Source of the DNA: Enterococcus_G camelliae
GTDB lineage: Bacteria; Bacillota; Bacilli; Lactobacillales; Enterococcaceae
Assembly (NCBI RefSeq): GCF_042685105.1
Contig: NZ_JBHUMO010000013.1
Location: forward strand, 1-64,000
DNA: 64,000 nt
Direction: 5' to 3'
The first letter of the stretch is position 1. Each line of letters opens with the position of its first letter. This document shows, piece after piece, positions 44,029 through 53,789 of this stretch. The notes under the pieces are model-generated. The model saw only the letters and a program-made list of their open reading frames with translations, was not told where the DNA came from and did not search any database. The position numbers were made by a program, and so were the translations under genes.

Positions 44029-45756
44029 TTAACCAACGTATTCTTGAACCAACGCTACAACTTCTTCCATTGTATCGCAATCATTCAATGCGCGGTCTGA
44101 CAATTCTTGCATTTTTGTGGTGTCTAGTTTTTTCATTAAGCTACGTGTCTTCAAAATAGAAGTTGCACTCATTGAAAATTCATCCAATCCCATTCCAACT
44201 AATAATGGAACAGCAATTTGATCACCAGCCATTTCACCACACATACCCGCCCATTTGCCTTCTGCATGAGCAGAATCAACGACATGTTTGATTAGACGTA
44301 ATATTGATGGGTTATATGGTTGATAGAGATAGGATACTTGTTCGTTCATCCGATCTGCTGCCATGGTGTATTGAATCAAATCATTTGTACCAATACTGAA
44401 GAAGTCAACTTCTTTAGCGAATTTGTCCGCAAGAACCGCTGCAGCTGGTATTTCAATCATAATACCAACTTGGATGGAATCAGAAACTGCCACCCCTTCT
44501 TCAATAAGTTTTTGTTTTTCTTCATTGTACAATGCTTTTGCAGCACGAAACTCTTTCAGCGTTGCAACCATAGGGAACATAATCCGTAAGTTTCCATGAA
44601 CAGAAGCCCGCAATAGAGCGCGCAATTGCGTACGGAACATACCGTCACCTAATGAAGACAAACTAATTCTTAGCGCACGGTACCCTAAAAATGGATTCAT
44701 TTCATGTGATAATTTTAAATATGGTAATTCTTTGTCTCCACCAATGTCCATCGTTCTAACAACAACTGGTTTCCCATTCATACCTTCTAAAACAGCTTTA
44801 TAGGCCTTGTATTGATCTTCTTCCGTTGGAAAATCTGGAGAATCCATATACAAAAATTCTGTCCGGTACAAACCAACTGCCTCAGCTCCGTTATTATTTA
44901 CACCGGTTAAATCTTTTGGTGTACCAATATTGGCTGCCAATTCAAAATGTTTGCCATCCGCAGTAATCGTCTTCGCAAGTTTCAACTTTTCCCACTCAGC
45001 TTTTTGTGCAGCAAACGCTTCACCTGCTTTGATGAAAGTAGCTTTTTCTTCTTCAGTTGGTTTAACGATTACTTCTCCTGTAATCCCATTTACAGCTATA
45101 ATATCATTGGCTTTCACTTTGTCTGTAATTTCTTTTGTTCCGACAATCGCAGGGATTTCCAATGAACGCGCCATAATGGCAGAGTGAGACGTACGACCAC
45201 CAATATCAGTCACAAAAGCTTTAACAAATTGGCGATCCAATTGTGCTGTATCACTTGGAGTCAAATCATGCGCAATAACAACCACTTCTTCATTAATCAT
45301 TGATGGATTAGGTAGTGTCACTTGCAATAAATGAGCCAAAATTCGTTTTGTTACATCTCTAATATCGGCTGCACGTTCTTGCATATACGCATTGTCATCC
45401 ATTGCTTCAAACATTGAAATATACATATCTGTCACTTCTTTAAGAGCAGATTCTGCATTAACCTTGTTGTCCACAATATTCTTTTTTATTTGTCCAATTA
45501 ATTCTGGATCACTTAGTACCATTAAGTGTGCATCAAATACCTGTGCTTCGGCCTCGCCTAAAGTTTTGGCAGCTTTATCACGAATAAATTGCAAATCCTT
45601 TGTTGACTTTGCTAAAGCCTCATCTAAACGTTTTTCTTCTCCAGTCGTGTCTTCAACACTGACTTTAGAAAATGATAAATCTGGTTGAACTAATAGGTAT
45701 GCTTTTGCAACAGCTACTCCATCACTTGCCGCAATTCCTTTTAGCATTTCAACCAT
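44029..45756 (-). CDS. ptsI: PTS enzyme I (phosphoenolpyruvate-protein phosphotransferase)
   Basis: Enzyme I (575 aa) takes phosphate from PEP and passes it to HPr. The phosphorylated histidine is in GGRTSHSAIMARS (~190). The C-terminal PEP-binding domain has LYRTEFLYM, GIMIEIPAA and GMCGEMAGD. It overlaps the ptsH stop codon (TAATG), showing coupled translation. Sequence is very close to enterococcal enzyme I. Confidence 0.98.
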   Translation of the reverse strand: MVEMLKGIAASDGVAVAKAYLLVQPDLSFSKVSVEDTTGEEKRLDEALAKSTKDLQFIRDKAAKTLGEAEAQVFDAHLMVLSDPELIGQIKKNIVDNKVNAESALKEVTDMYISMFEAMDDNAYMQERAADIRDVTKRILAHLLQVTLPNPSMINEEVVVIAHDLTPSDTAQLDRQFVKAFVTDIGGRTSHSAIMARSLEIPAIVGTKEITDKVKANDIIAVNGITGEVIVKPTEEEKATFIKAGEAFAAQKAEWEKLKLAKTITADGKHFELAANIGTPKDLTGVNNNGAEAVGLYRTEFLYMDSPDFPTEEDQYKAYKAVLEGMNGKPVVVRTMDIGGDKELPYLKLSHEMNPFLGYRALRISLSSLGDGMFRTQLRALLRASVHGNLRIMFPMVATLKEFRAAKALYNEEKQKLIEEGVAVSDSIQVGIMIEIPAAAVLADKFAKEVDFFSIGTNDLIQYTMAADRMNEQVSYLYQPYNPSILRLIKHVVDSAHAEGKWAGMCGEMAGDQIAVPLLVGMGLDEFSMSATSILKTRSLMKKLDTTKMQELSDRALNDCDTMEEVVALVQEYVG

Positions 45757-46022
45757 TATTCAGATAATCCTTCCTTTTGCATTGTTTCTGCAATTGCTGC
45801 AATTGCTTCTGCTTCGTCAGCACCTTCTGCTGTAATGGTTACATCAGAACCTTGACCAACACCAAGAGACATAACACCCATGATTGATTTTAAATTAACT
45901 GATTTACCTTTATATTCTAGGTTAACATCAGAGTTAAATTTACTTGCTGTTTGAACCAATAATGTTGCTGGGCGTGCATGGATTCCTGTCTCAGCTACTA
46001 CATGAAATTCTTTCTTTTCCAT
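45756..46022 (-). CDS. ptsH: PTS phosphocarrier protein HPr
   Basis: HPr (88 aa) carries phosphate from enzyme I to sugar-specific EII proteins. It has the active His15 (ETGIHARPA) and the regulatory Ser46 (NLKSIMG), which HPr kinase phosphorylates for CcpA-dependent catabolite control. I start at the ATG at 46022, matching all known HPr; a TTG two codons upstream is closer to the GGAG site. Confidence 0.98.
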   Translation of the reverse strand: MEKKEFHVVAETGIHARPATLLVQTASKFNSDVNLEYKGKSVNLKSIMGVMSLGVGQGSDVTITAEGADEAEAIAAIAETMQKEGLSE

Positions 46023-46121
46023 AATCAATCAATCTCCTTCATTCAACGAATAATTTTTATTAGAGCGTGCTCTTTTCATCTGAGTTTGTTCAGTTGAAAA
46101 CAGTTACCCCTTCAATTGTTT

Positions 46122-46150
46122 AGATTACCATTTTTTCCGGTGTTAGACAA
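46122..46150 (-). promoter_or_regulatory. Likely ptsHI promoter
   Basis: On the minus strand, -35 TTGTCT (46145-46150), a 17-base spacer and -10 TAATCT (46122-46127), about 100 bases before ptsH. A small AGAGC/GCTCT stem (46061-46072) lies in the leader. Confidence 0.55.
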
Positions 46151-46179
46151 CCGTTTTACGATTATATTAGAATTATTCA

Positions 46180-46365
46180 TCATATTTTTGTTGTTTTGTA
46201 CCGATAAATAATTTGTCCATTCAAACTAGCTTCTCCGACAAAGTTCATTCTGTCTGTTTCTTTTAACCAAATTTCTCTAAAATTGAGAAATTCTTCTCGA
46301 TTAATGACCAATTCTTCTTGAATGCCATTTTTTACATTTTCAAGTTCTTGCTTGTAATTTCTCAT
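46180..46365 (-). CDS. Small hypothetical protein
   Basis: This 61 aa charged protein (MRNYKQELENVKNGIQEELV...) has no membrane segment or motif I recognise. A similarly placed small gene lies between clpE and ptsH in E. faecalis, as I recall. The ATG at 46365 follows GGAGTGGGG; a longer frame to 46386 is less likely. It is divergent from clpE and upstream of ptsH. Confidence 0.65.
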   Translation of the reverse strand: MRNYKQELENVKNGIQEELVINREEFLNFREIWLKETDRMNFVGEASLNGQIIYRYKTTKI

Positions 46366-46432
46366 TATTCCCCACTCCTCACACACTAGTTTAACTTTTT
46401 TTGTAGTTGAATCCTAGTTTGAAATCAAATTG

Positions 46433-46460
46433 TTGAAAGTTTCCTTATTTTTTGTATAAT
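46433..46460 (+). promoter_or_regulatory. clpE promoter
   Basis: -35 TTGAAA (46433-46438), 16-base spacer, -10 TATAAT (46455-46460). The start site should fall at or inside the CtsR operator. Confidence 0.75.
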
Positions 46461-46469
46461 AAGCATAAA

Positions 46470-46486
46470 GGTCAACATTGGTCAAT
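46470..46486 (+). promoter_or_regulatory. CtsR operator upstream of clpE
   Basis: GGTCAAC-ATT-GGTCAAT is a heptad direct repeat with a 3-base spacer, matching the CtsR box type GGTCAAA-nnn-GGTCAAA. An inverted AATGACC follows (46491-46497). CtsR would hold clpE off until heat or protein stress. Confidence 0.9.
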
Positions 46487-46525
46487 AACCAATGACCTAA
46501 TTTATATCAGAAAGGTTGTGAGCCC

Positions 46526-48748
46526 ATGCTTTGTCAAAATTGTGGGAAAAATGAAGCAACAATTCATTTATATGCTAATATAGCTGGTCAACGAAAACAA
46601 ATAGATTATTGTCAAAGTTGTTATCAAAAAATAAAGGCTCAGCAAGAAACAAATACTAATCAAATGATGCAAAAAGACCCTTTTGGTTTTGGCAATTTAG
46701 ATGATTTCTTTCGTCAAATGTCTCAACAAATGCAAGCACCAAATGATCGTAACCAAACGCCACCAACACAAAATAGTGGTGGAAACAATCATCAACCCCC
46801 TCAAAACAATGGATTGCAAGGAATTTTAGGGGAATACGGTATTAACATAACGAAACTTGCCCGAGAAGGAAAAATCGATCCCGTTGTCGGTCGTGACAAA
46901 GAAATTGAACGTGTTATCGAAATACTTAATCGACGGACAAAAAATAATCCAGTATTAGTCGGTGAACCCGGTGTTGGTAAGACTGCTGTTGTCGAGGGCT
47001 TCGCACAAAAAATAGTCGATGGAGAAGTCCCTCAAAAATTACTAGGTAAGGAAGTTGTCCGGTTAGACGTGGCCTCTCTTGTCCAAGGAACAGGTATTCG
47101 AGGACAATTTGAAGAACGTTTACAAAAAATGCTACAAGAAATAAAAACAGCTGGCAATATCATTCTATTTATTGATGAAATCCATGAAATTGTTGGTGCT
47201 GGTTCCGCAGGCGATGGCAACCTAGATGCTGGGAATATCTTAAAACCTGCATTAGCCCGAGGTGAAATCCAACTAATTGGCGCGACTACTTTGAACGAGT
47301 ATCGAATTATTGAAAAAGATGCCGCTCTCGAACGAAGAATGCAACCAGTAAAAGTTAATGAACCATCTGTAGAAGAAACCATTCTCATTTTGAAAGGACT
47401 TCAACCACGATACGAAGCCTACCATCACGTGACATATACTGAAGAAGCAATCCGTGCTGCAGCAGAATTATCGAATCGCTACATTCAAGATCGGTATCTA
47501 CCTGATAAAGCCATTGACTTACTTGATGAAACTGGATCAAAAGAAAATTTGACTATTCAATTTACTGATCCGAAAGTTATTGAACAAAAGTTGCAATATG
47601 CTGAAGAGCAGAAAAAAATAGCTTCTCAAGAAGAAGATTTTGAAAAAGCTGCTTATTATCGTGACCAAGTCAGTAAATTACAAAAACTAAAAGAAAAACA
47701 AGTTTCTGATGAAGATATACCGGTTATTACAGAAAAAACGATGGAAAATTTAGTCGAACAACGGACAGGTATTCCTGTGGGTGATTTAAAAGAAAAAGAA
47801 CAAACCCAACTAAAAAATCTAGCCCGAGATATTAAGAAACATGTGATTGGTCAAGATGAAGCAGTTGATAAAGTCACCAAGGCCATTCGTCGAAATCGAA
47901 TTGGTCTCGGAAAGAAGAACCGCCCGATTGGTTCATTCCTGTTTGTAGGTCCCACTGGCGTTGGTAAAACAGAACTCGCTAAGCAGCTAGCTTTTGAGTT
48001 GTTTGGCTCAACCGATTCAATGATCCGTTTTGATATGTCGGAATACATGGAAAAACATAGCGTGTCCAAATTGATTGGTTCACCCCCTGGCTATGTTGGC
48101 TATGAAGAAGCTGGCCAATTAACTGAAAAAGTTCGTCGAAATCCATATAGCCTAATTCTTTTGGACGAAATTGAAAAAGCCCATCCAGATGTGTTGCATA
48201 TGTTTTTACAAATTTTGGACGACGGTCGACTAACTGACGCACAAGGACGGACAGTTAGTTTTAAAGATACGATTATTATCATGACGAGTAACGCTGGAAC
48301 TGGCCATGTTGAAGCAAACGTAGGTTTTGGTGCAGCGATAAACGGCACGACCAAATCGGTTTTAACTCAGCTGTCGAATTATTTTGTACCAGAGTTTCTA
48401 AATCGCTTTGATGGCATTGTCGAATTTAAAACGCTAAGTAAAGAACATCTTCAAACAATTGTTGGCCTAATGATTGATGAAGTGAATGACATGCTAACAA
48501 CGCAACATCTTCATCTCACTGTACCGTTACCTGTGAGAGAAAAAATCGTTGAATTGGGCTACAATCCTTCAATGGGTGCAAGACCTCTTCGCAGAACCAT
48601 TCAGGACACACTTGAAGATGGTGTGGCAGAATTTTATCTGGATCATCCCGAAGTTCATGATTTGCAAGCAGTCTTAGATGATGAAAAGCACATTCAAATA
48701 CAAGCTGAAGCAGAACCAGCATTGGTTGAATCCAAACAAATAGATTAA
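46526..48748 (+). CDS. clpE: ATP-dependent Clp protease ATP-binding subunit ClpE
   Basis: ClpE (740 aa) is an Hsp100 unfoldase that partners with ClpP. It has the N-terminal zinc finger that marks ClpE (Cys3, Cys6, Cys29, Cys32), a Q/N-rich linker (~45-95), AAA domain 1 (GEPGVGKTA, ~148), a central UVR-like coiled coil (EEDFEKAAYYRDQVSKL) and AAA domain 2 (GPTGVGKTE, ~478). A CtsR box covers its promoter. It has a strong terminator after it. Confidence 0.97.
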   Translation: MLCQNCGKNEATIHLYANIAGQRKQIDYCQSCYQKIKAQQETNTNQMMQKDPFGFGNLDDFFRQMSQQMQAPNDRNQTPPTQNSGGNNHQPPQNNGLQGILGEYGINITKLAREGKIDPVVGRDKEIERVIEILNRRTKNNPVLVGEPGVGKTAVVEGFAQKIVDGEVPQKLLGKEVVRLDVASLVQGTGIRGQFEERLQKMLQEIKTAGNIILFIDEIHEIVGAGSAGDGNLDAGNILKPALARGEIQLIGATTLNEYRIIEKDAALERRMQPVKVNEPSVEETILILKGLQPRYEAYHHVTYTEEAIRAAAELSNRYIQDRYLPDKAIDLLDETGSKENLTIQFTDPKVIEQKLQYAEEQKKIASQEEDFEKAAYYRDQVSKLQKLKEKQVSDEDIPVITEKTMENLVEQRTGIPVGDLKEKEQTQLKNLARDIKKHVIGQDEAVDKVTKAIRRNRIGLGKKNRPIGSFLFVGPTGVGKTELAKQLAFELFGSTDSMIRFDMSEYMEKHSVSKLIGSPPGYVGYEEAGQLTEKVRRNPYSLILLDEIEKAHPDVLHMFLQILDDGRLTDAQGRTVSFKDTIIIMTSNAGTGHVEANVGFGAAINGTTKSVLTQLSNYFVPEFLNRFDGIVEFKTLSKEHLQTIVGLMIDEVNDMLTTQHLHLTVPLPVREKIVELGYNPSMGARPLRRTIQDTLEDGVAEFYLDHPEVHDLQAVLDDEKHIQIQAEAEPALVESKQID

Positions 48749-48752
48749 TGCA

Positions 48753-48792
48753 GAAAGTTTGCACCACGTTTCGACGGGTGTGAACTTTTTTG
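48753..48792 (+). terminator. clpE terminator
   Basis: AAAGTT-GCACC pairs with GGGTG-GAACTTT across a loop and is followed by T6. Confidence 0.8.
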
Positions 48793-48967
48793 TTATCGAA
48801 TACTTATAATTCAAATTTCCTTTAAAAATTTGATCCTCTGACTGACTTTCATTTTTTATGAATAATTCCGTACTTTTTGTGTTTTATACTTTCTATTTCT
48901 ACTAAAAAAAATTATAATTAGTTATGAAAAGAGAGAAAAAGCTAACTATGATAAAGAAGGTGAGAAA

Positions 48968-49279
48968 ATGAAACTAATTAATGTTACAAATAGCCATTCA
49001 CGGCTTGTTATGCAACAACTAGAACATACGGATGCTGAATTGGTGAAAGTTTATACTGCAGGAGATATTACTGTTGTTTATACCGTAGCGCCTACCCACT
49101 ATGAAATTTTACTCGTCAATAAAAAAAGAGCATTGAAAGCAAATGAAGTTCGAGATATTAAAGCATATTTTCTAAAAAAAATACCGAATGAAAATTACGA
49201 TCCTGCGACTATTAGCATCATTGAAACTCCTGGTTTAGTAGAAATTTCAATTCCTCAAAAAAAAACACTCGCTAACTAA
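48968..49279 (+). CDS. DUF1827-family protein
   Basis: This 103 aa protein matches the DUF1827 family of lactic acid bacteria (MKLINVTNSHSRLVMQQLE, then VNKKRALKANEVRDIKAYF). Function is unknown. It has a GAAGGTGAG ribosome-binding site and is monocistronic, downstream of clpE and convergent with prfC. The neighbourhood matches that in E. faecalis as I recall it. Confidence 0.85.
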   Translation: MKLINVTNSHSRLVMQQLEHTDAELVKVYTAGDITVVYTVAPTHYEILLVNKKRALKANEVRDIKAYFLKKIPNENYDPATISIIETPGLVEISIPQKKTLAN

Positions 49280-49282
49280 AAA

Positions 49283-49341
49283 AATCTGAACGATTTCAAT
49301 AAGAATTACGCCTGTAATTTCTAAATGAATCGTTCAGTTTT
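49283..49341. terminator. Bidirectional terminator between DUF1827 gene and prfC
   Basis: CTGAACGATT pairs with AATCGTTCAG around a longer, partly self-paired loop, with A and T runs outside. Confidence 0.88.
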
Positions 49342-49347
49342 TTTAGT

Positions 49348-50928
49348 TTATAAAAGTGTTTTTAGTTTTACATTTGGGTATTTTTCAACAAACCACCGTT
49401 CAGCAAATTGATTTTCAAAAAGAAACAAAGGCTGATCAAAACGATCTTTTGCTAAAATATTTCTACTTGAGCTCATTCTTTCATCCAAATCTTTTGGATC
49501 AATCCAACGAGCAATTTTATGTCCCAGCGGTGTCATAATTACCTCAGAACTATATTCATTTTTCATCCGGTACTGGAAGACTTCGAATTGCAATTGTCCC
49601 ACTGCGCCTAAAATGTATTCATCTGCTAAGTACGTTTTATACAATTGAATGGCTCCTTCTTGTACTAGCTGATGAATGCCTTTATGAAAGGACTTTTGTT
49701 TCATAACATTCTTTGCACTGACTTTCATAAATAGCTCAGGCGTAAACGAGGGAAGTTCTTCATAACTGATTTTCAACTTGCCTTCAGTCAGTGTATCACC
49801 AATTTGGTAATTTCCGGTATCATAGACCCCGATAATATCACCTGCGACTGCTTCATCAATATTTTCTCGGGCATCTGCCATAAATTGTGTAACATTGCTC
49901 AATTTCATTTTTTTGCCAGTTCGTTGCAAAGTGATATCCATTCCTCTTTCAAACGTCCCTGAACAGATACGGACAAAGGCAATCCTGTCTCGATGGGCAG
50001 GATTCATATTGGCTTGAATTTTAAAAACAAAACCTGAAAATTCTTCTTCATAAGGGCTAATCATTTTTTCATCAATTGTTTTATGTGCGTGTGGGGCTGG
50101 AGCAAATTTTAAAAAGGTCTCCAAAAAGGTTTGAACACCGAAATTTGTCAATGCTGAACCAAAGAAAACTGGTGTTTGATTCCCCTGAGCAATTTTTTCT
50201 GGATCAAATGTATCGCCTGCTTCTTTTAGCAGTTCCACTTCATCAAGTACTTGATGATACAAGTTGTTTTCAGTCAGAGGATGTTCTGATGGAAGTTCCC
50301 CTTTTTCATCCAATTCTACAAATCGTTGATTAGCAAATTGCTCAGGACGATAAAATTCAATACGATGGTTAAAAATATCATATAGTCCTTCAAGTCCACG
50401 GCCCATTCCAATTGGCCAATTCATCGGATAAGATTCAATCGCTAATAACTCTTCCAATTCTTCCAATAATTCCAACGGTTCTCGACCGTCACGATCTAAT
50501 TTATTAATAAAGGTGAAAATAGGAATGCCTCTTTTTTTAACAACTTGGAACAGTTTTTTGGTCTGTGCTTCGATTCCTTTTGCGCTATCAATGACCATCA
50601 CGGCACTGTCAACGGCCATTAACGTTCGATAGGTATCCTCTGAGAAATCCTCATGCCCGGGAGTATCCAAAATATTTACCTTTTTATCATCGTAATCAAA
50701 TTGCATGACTGAACTGGTTACTGAGATCCCCCGTTGTTTTTCAATTTCCATCCAGTCCGATTTTGCAAAATTTCCTGTTTTTTTCCCTTTTACTGTTCCA
50801 GCTTGGCGAATGGCTCCACCAAACAACAATAATTGCTCCGTAATTGTTGTCTTCCCAGCATCCGGATGGGAAATGATTGCAAATGTTCGTCGGCTTTCAA
50901 CTTGTTCTTTTAACTTTTCATTTTTCAT
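49348..50928 (-). CDS. prfC: Peptide chain release factor 3
   Basis: RF3 (526 aa) is a GTPase that removes RF1 or RF2 from the ribosome after termination. G motifs are SHPDAGKTTITEQLL, RGISVTSS, DTPGHEDFSEDTYRTL and NKLDRDGREP. The rest matches RF3 over full length. Transcribed alone, convergent with the DUF1827 gene. Confidence 0.97.
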   Translation of the reverse strand: MKNEKLKEQVESRRTFAIISHPDAGKTTITEQLLLFGGAIRQAGTVKGKKTGNFAKSDWMEIEKQRGISVTSSVMQFDYDDKKVNILDTPGHEDFSEDTYRTLMAVDSAVMVIDSAKGIEAQTKKLFQVVKKRGIPIFTFINKLDRDGREPLELLEELEELLAIESYPMNWPIGMGRGLEGLYDIFNHRIEFYRPEQFANQRFVELDEKGELPSEHPLTENNLYHQVLDEVELLKEAGDTFDPEKIAQGNQTPVFFGSALTNFGVQTFLETFLKFAPAPHAHKTIDEKMISPYEEEFSGFVFKIQANMNPAHRDRIAFVRICSGTFERGMDITLQRTGKKMKLSNVTQFMADARENIDEAVAGDIIGVYDTGNYQIGDTLTEGKLKISYEELPSFTPELFMKVSAKNVMKQKSFHKGIHQLVQEGAIQLYKTYLADEYILGAVGQLQFEVFQYRMKNEYSSEVIMTPLGHKIARWIDPKDLDERMSSSRNILAKDRFDQPLFLFENQFAERWFVEKYPNVKLKTLL

Positions 50929-51015
50929 ATATTTTCACTCTCTTAGAGTACTTGCCCCCTTCAAACTTGTCTAAATTACATAACTGATTTAGTATAGCAT
51001 GATTTGTCCATTAAA

Positions 51016-51050
51016 AAAAGAAGAGGTAGCAAATGCCATCTCTCCCCCTA
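51016..51050 (-). terminator. Terminator after the CorC-like gene
   Basis: AGAGATGGCA pairs imperfectly with TGCTACCTCT and is followed by CTTTTTTT on the minus strand. Confidence 0.65.
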
Positions 51051-51058
51051 TTGAATAA

Positions 51059-52435
51059 TTATCTTCTTGGTTCATCTTCTTCAAATTCTTTTCTAAAAAA
51101 GCGTCTTTCTTCCTCGGGCTCCTCATTTTGTTCATGAATTTCACTAAAAACAACCCTAATTTTCAATACTCGACTGCCTTCCATTTCTTCAGAAGTAAGA
51201 GTTATATTATCCACTTTAAATGAAAGTTTCTCACCCTCATCAGGAATCGTGCCTAACGCGGTAATTAAATAGCCCGCCATCGTATCCACATCAGACATGT
51301 GTAAATTAGTGTCAAAAACTTCATTAAACTCATCGATTAACATTCGACCTTGAATCATATATTCTTGATCATTAATTTTTTCGTATAAATTTTCAACTTC
51401 ATCGGTTTCGTCATCAATTTCCCCAACAATTTCTTCAAGTAGGTCTTCTAGCGTTACAATACCTACCACCCCACCATACTCGTCAAGTAAAATAGCCATT
51501 TGGTTTTGGGTTCGTTTCAATTCATAAAGTAAATCATCAATGAAGACCGTTTCGGGTACAAATAATGGCTCTTGGAGGATTGCTTGTAAATTTAATTTAT
51601 CAAAGCCTTCTTTGTAAGCTGCTTTTAGTAGATTTTTCGTATGTAACACACCAATTACTTTATCTTTATCCTCATTGTAAACGGGAATTCTTGAAAAGTT
51701 TTCTTGTAACACACGGTTTAAAATTTCTGATACTGGATCATTAATGTCAATCATAAATGCGTCTGTGCGTGGAACCATGACTTCGCGTGCTACTTTGGTA
51801 TCTAATGAAAACACACCTTGCAACATTTCAAGTTCATCGTCCTCAAGCACACCTTCAGTCTCGAGCATATACCGCATTTCATCACGGGTCATTTTTTCAT
51901 CTACATCATCAAATTTCATTGGTGTAATCTTAGCCAAAAAACTTGTAGAAGCAGATAGCAACCAGACAAAAGGTTTCATTACAACCCCAATAGCCTTTAC
52001 TACACCTGATGTTGCCAAAGCAATTTCTTCTGATTTGTTTAAAGCGACTCGTTTCGGATAAAGTTCTCCAAATACAATTGAAACATAAGTCAAAACGGTT
52101 AGTACAATGAATTTTGCTAGGCTTCGAGCCGCGGTGGTTTCACCTATCAAAGGTGTCAAACGAGCGGTTAGACTCTCTGCTAAGGAAGCCCCAGACAAAA
52201 TATTAACCAATGTAATTCCCACTTGAATTGTAGACAGGAAATTAGTAGGATTTTCTAATATTTTCAATAATTTCTTGGACTTCACATTACCTTCTTCTGC
52301 TTTTTGTTCCACTCGCGTCTTGTTAATTGATACGACAGAAATTTCAGCAGCAGCTAAAAAAGCATTGACCATTGTTAAAACAATCAAAATTAAAAATTGC
52401 GCTAAAAGCGACTGACTCTCGGGGTCAGCATTCAT
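51059..52435 (-). CDS. CNNM/CorC-family (hemolysin C-like) membrane protein
   Basis: This 458 aa protein has an N-terminal DUF21/CNNM domain with about four membrane segments (~1-190), a CBS pair (~205-335, MVPRTDAFMIDINDPVSEIL and LLDEYGGVVGIVTLEDLLEEIVGEI) and a C-terminal CorC_HlyC domain. An acidic, charged tail follows. Such proteins are linked to Mg or Co export; the hemolysin name is historical. It lies 38 bases below the terminator of the AI-2E-family gene. Confidence 0.92.
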   Translation of the reverse strand: MNADPESQSLLAQFLILIVLTMVNAFLAAAEISVVSINKTRVEQKAEEGNVKSKKLLKILENPTNFLSTIQVGITLVNILSGASLAESLTARLTPLIGETTAARSLAKFIVLTVLTYVSIVFGELYPKRVALNKSEEIALATSGVVKAIGVVMKPFVWLLSASTSFLAKITPMKFDDVDEKMTRDEMRYMLETEGVLEDDELEMLQGVFSLDTKVAREVMVPRTDAFMIDINDPVSEILNRVLQENFSRIPVYNEDKDKVIGVLHTKNLLKAAYKEGFDKLNLQAILQEPLFVPETVFIDDLLYELKRTQNQMAILLDEYGGVVGIVTLEDLLEEIVGEIDDETDEVENLYEKINDQEYMIQGRMLIDEFNEVFDTNLHMSDVDTMAGYLITALGTIPDEGEKLSFKVDNITLTSEEMEGSRVLKIRVVFSEIHEQNEEPEEERRFFRKEFEEDEPRR

Positions 52436-52473
52436 AATTTATTCTCTCCTTATATATAAAAAAATAGTAAAAA

Positions 52474-52496
52474 AAAGCATGGATAAATCCACGCTA
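52474..52496 (-). terminator. Terminator after the AI-2E-family gene
   Basis: AGCGTGGA pairs with TCCATGCT around a four-base loop, then T7 on the minus strand. Confidence 0.85.
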
Positions 52497-52504
52497 AAAT
52501 GTTA

Positions 52505-53644
52505 TCACAAAGACCCATTATTTGCAACAGAATCCTTCTCTGGCTGTTCTTCTTTGTTTTCTCTCGCTTCAATCAATAACTTATAAAGAAATACAATAAT
52601 CGTTCGACAAATCGCATAGAAAGGTACCCCTAAGAAGATGCCCAACAGACCTGCTAAATTCCCTGCCACCAATAAGACAATAATAATTGTAAGTGGATGA
52701 ATAGCTAATGACTTGCCAATAACATTTGGATAAATGATATTGCCATCAAGTTGCTGGACAACTAATACAACAACACAGCACAACAACGCCTTAAACGGAT
52801 CATTAAAAACTGTTACCATAACGGCAGGCAATAACCCAATATAAGGACCCAAGTAAGGAATTAAATTAGCTAACCCGGCTATGACACCAAATAAAAAGGC
52901 ATAGTCAACTCCTAAAATTAAATAGCCCAGAAAAGTGAACGTTCCAACAAACAAACATTCAATCGCTTGTCCGCTAATATAATTGGATAAGGTTTTATTC
53001 AATTGCCCCAGCAAGTCTGCAACTTGATTGCTTCGTTTCGGTGATAGTACCTTCTCAACATTAGGAACGAACTTGTGACCATCTTTTAACATATAAAAAA
53101 GAATGAATGGTACCGTAATAATAATCATTGCTGCATTGGCTATTGTGCTCACAATTGATCCTAAGCTACTTGAAACGCCACTCAAAAACTTTTGTAACAG
53201 TGTTCCGTATGAAATATTAAATTTTTCAATTTCATTCATAATATCCACTTTTTTTAACCATTCTGTTCGTGATAATTTGTTTAACCAATCTTCCACATCA
53301 GAAGCAAATGAAGGAATGTTCATTGCTAATTGCGCAATCTGATTTACCAAATTAGGGATGACACTAACAACAATTAAAACCAATGCCACCAGTAATAATA
53401 AGAAAACGAATATGATAGCCATAATTCGTTTAAAGTGAAAGCGCCCTGTCAAAAGATTAACAACAGGATTTAAAACATAGTACAAGAAACCCGCAATCAA
53501 TACTGGGATGAATAAAGTGGAGAAAAAAGTACCCACTGGTTGAAAAAGAAAGCCAATCTTACTGAGTACAAAAATAAGAGTCGCTCCAATTAAAATTTCA
53601 ATTGACCAAAATAGTAAATGCTGTCTTTTTTTTGAATTTATCAA
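52505..53644 (-). CDS. AI-2E-family transporter
   Basis: This 379 aa polytopic membrane protein has about seven or eight hydrophobic segments and the family block PYLGPYIGLLPAVMVT with DGNIIYPNVIGKSLAIHPL. Members include TqsA-like exporters and Na/Li-H antiporters; this one's substrate cannot be told. The likely start is a TTG at 53644 with GAGG eight bases upstream. It is divergent from the acetyltransferase gene. Confidence 0.9.
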   Translation of the reverse strand: MINSKKRQHLLFWSIEILIGATLIFVLSKIGFLFQPVGTFFSTLFIPVLIAGFLYYVLNPVVNLLTGRFHFKRIMAIIFVFLLLLVALVLIVVSVIPNLVNQIAQLAMNIPSFASDVEDWLNKLSRTEWLKKVDIMNEIEKFNISYGTLLQKFLSGVSSSLGSIVSTIANAAMIIITVPFILFYMLKDGHKFVPNVEKVLSPKRSNQVADLLGQLNKTLSNYISGQAIECLFVGTFTFLGYLILGVDYAFLFGVIAGLANLIPYLGPYIGLLPAVMVTVFNDPFKALLCCVVVLVVQQLDGNIIYPNVIGKSLAIHPLTIIIVLLVAGNLAGLLGIFLGVPFYAICRTIIVFLYKLLIEARENKEEQPEKDSVANNGSL

Positions 53645-53789
53645 CGTATATCCTCCTCTTTTATAGGCTCTATTATATGATATTTTGACATAAAAGAAAA
53701 TTTTATCGAAATTTTTTCTGCACCGTTCTTCATAAATATGGCAAAAACAATTATACTACTCTTATATTAACAAATATGAGGTGGTCTAA

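Noticed and set aside
51059..52435. Considered as a true hemolysin
   Set aside because: The domain order is CNNM plus CBS plus CorC_HlyC, which points to ion transport; the hemolysin label is historical.
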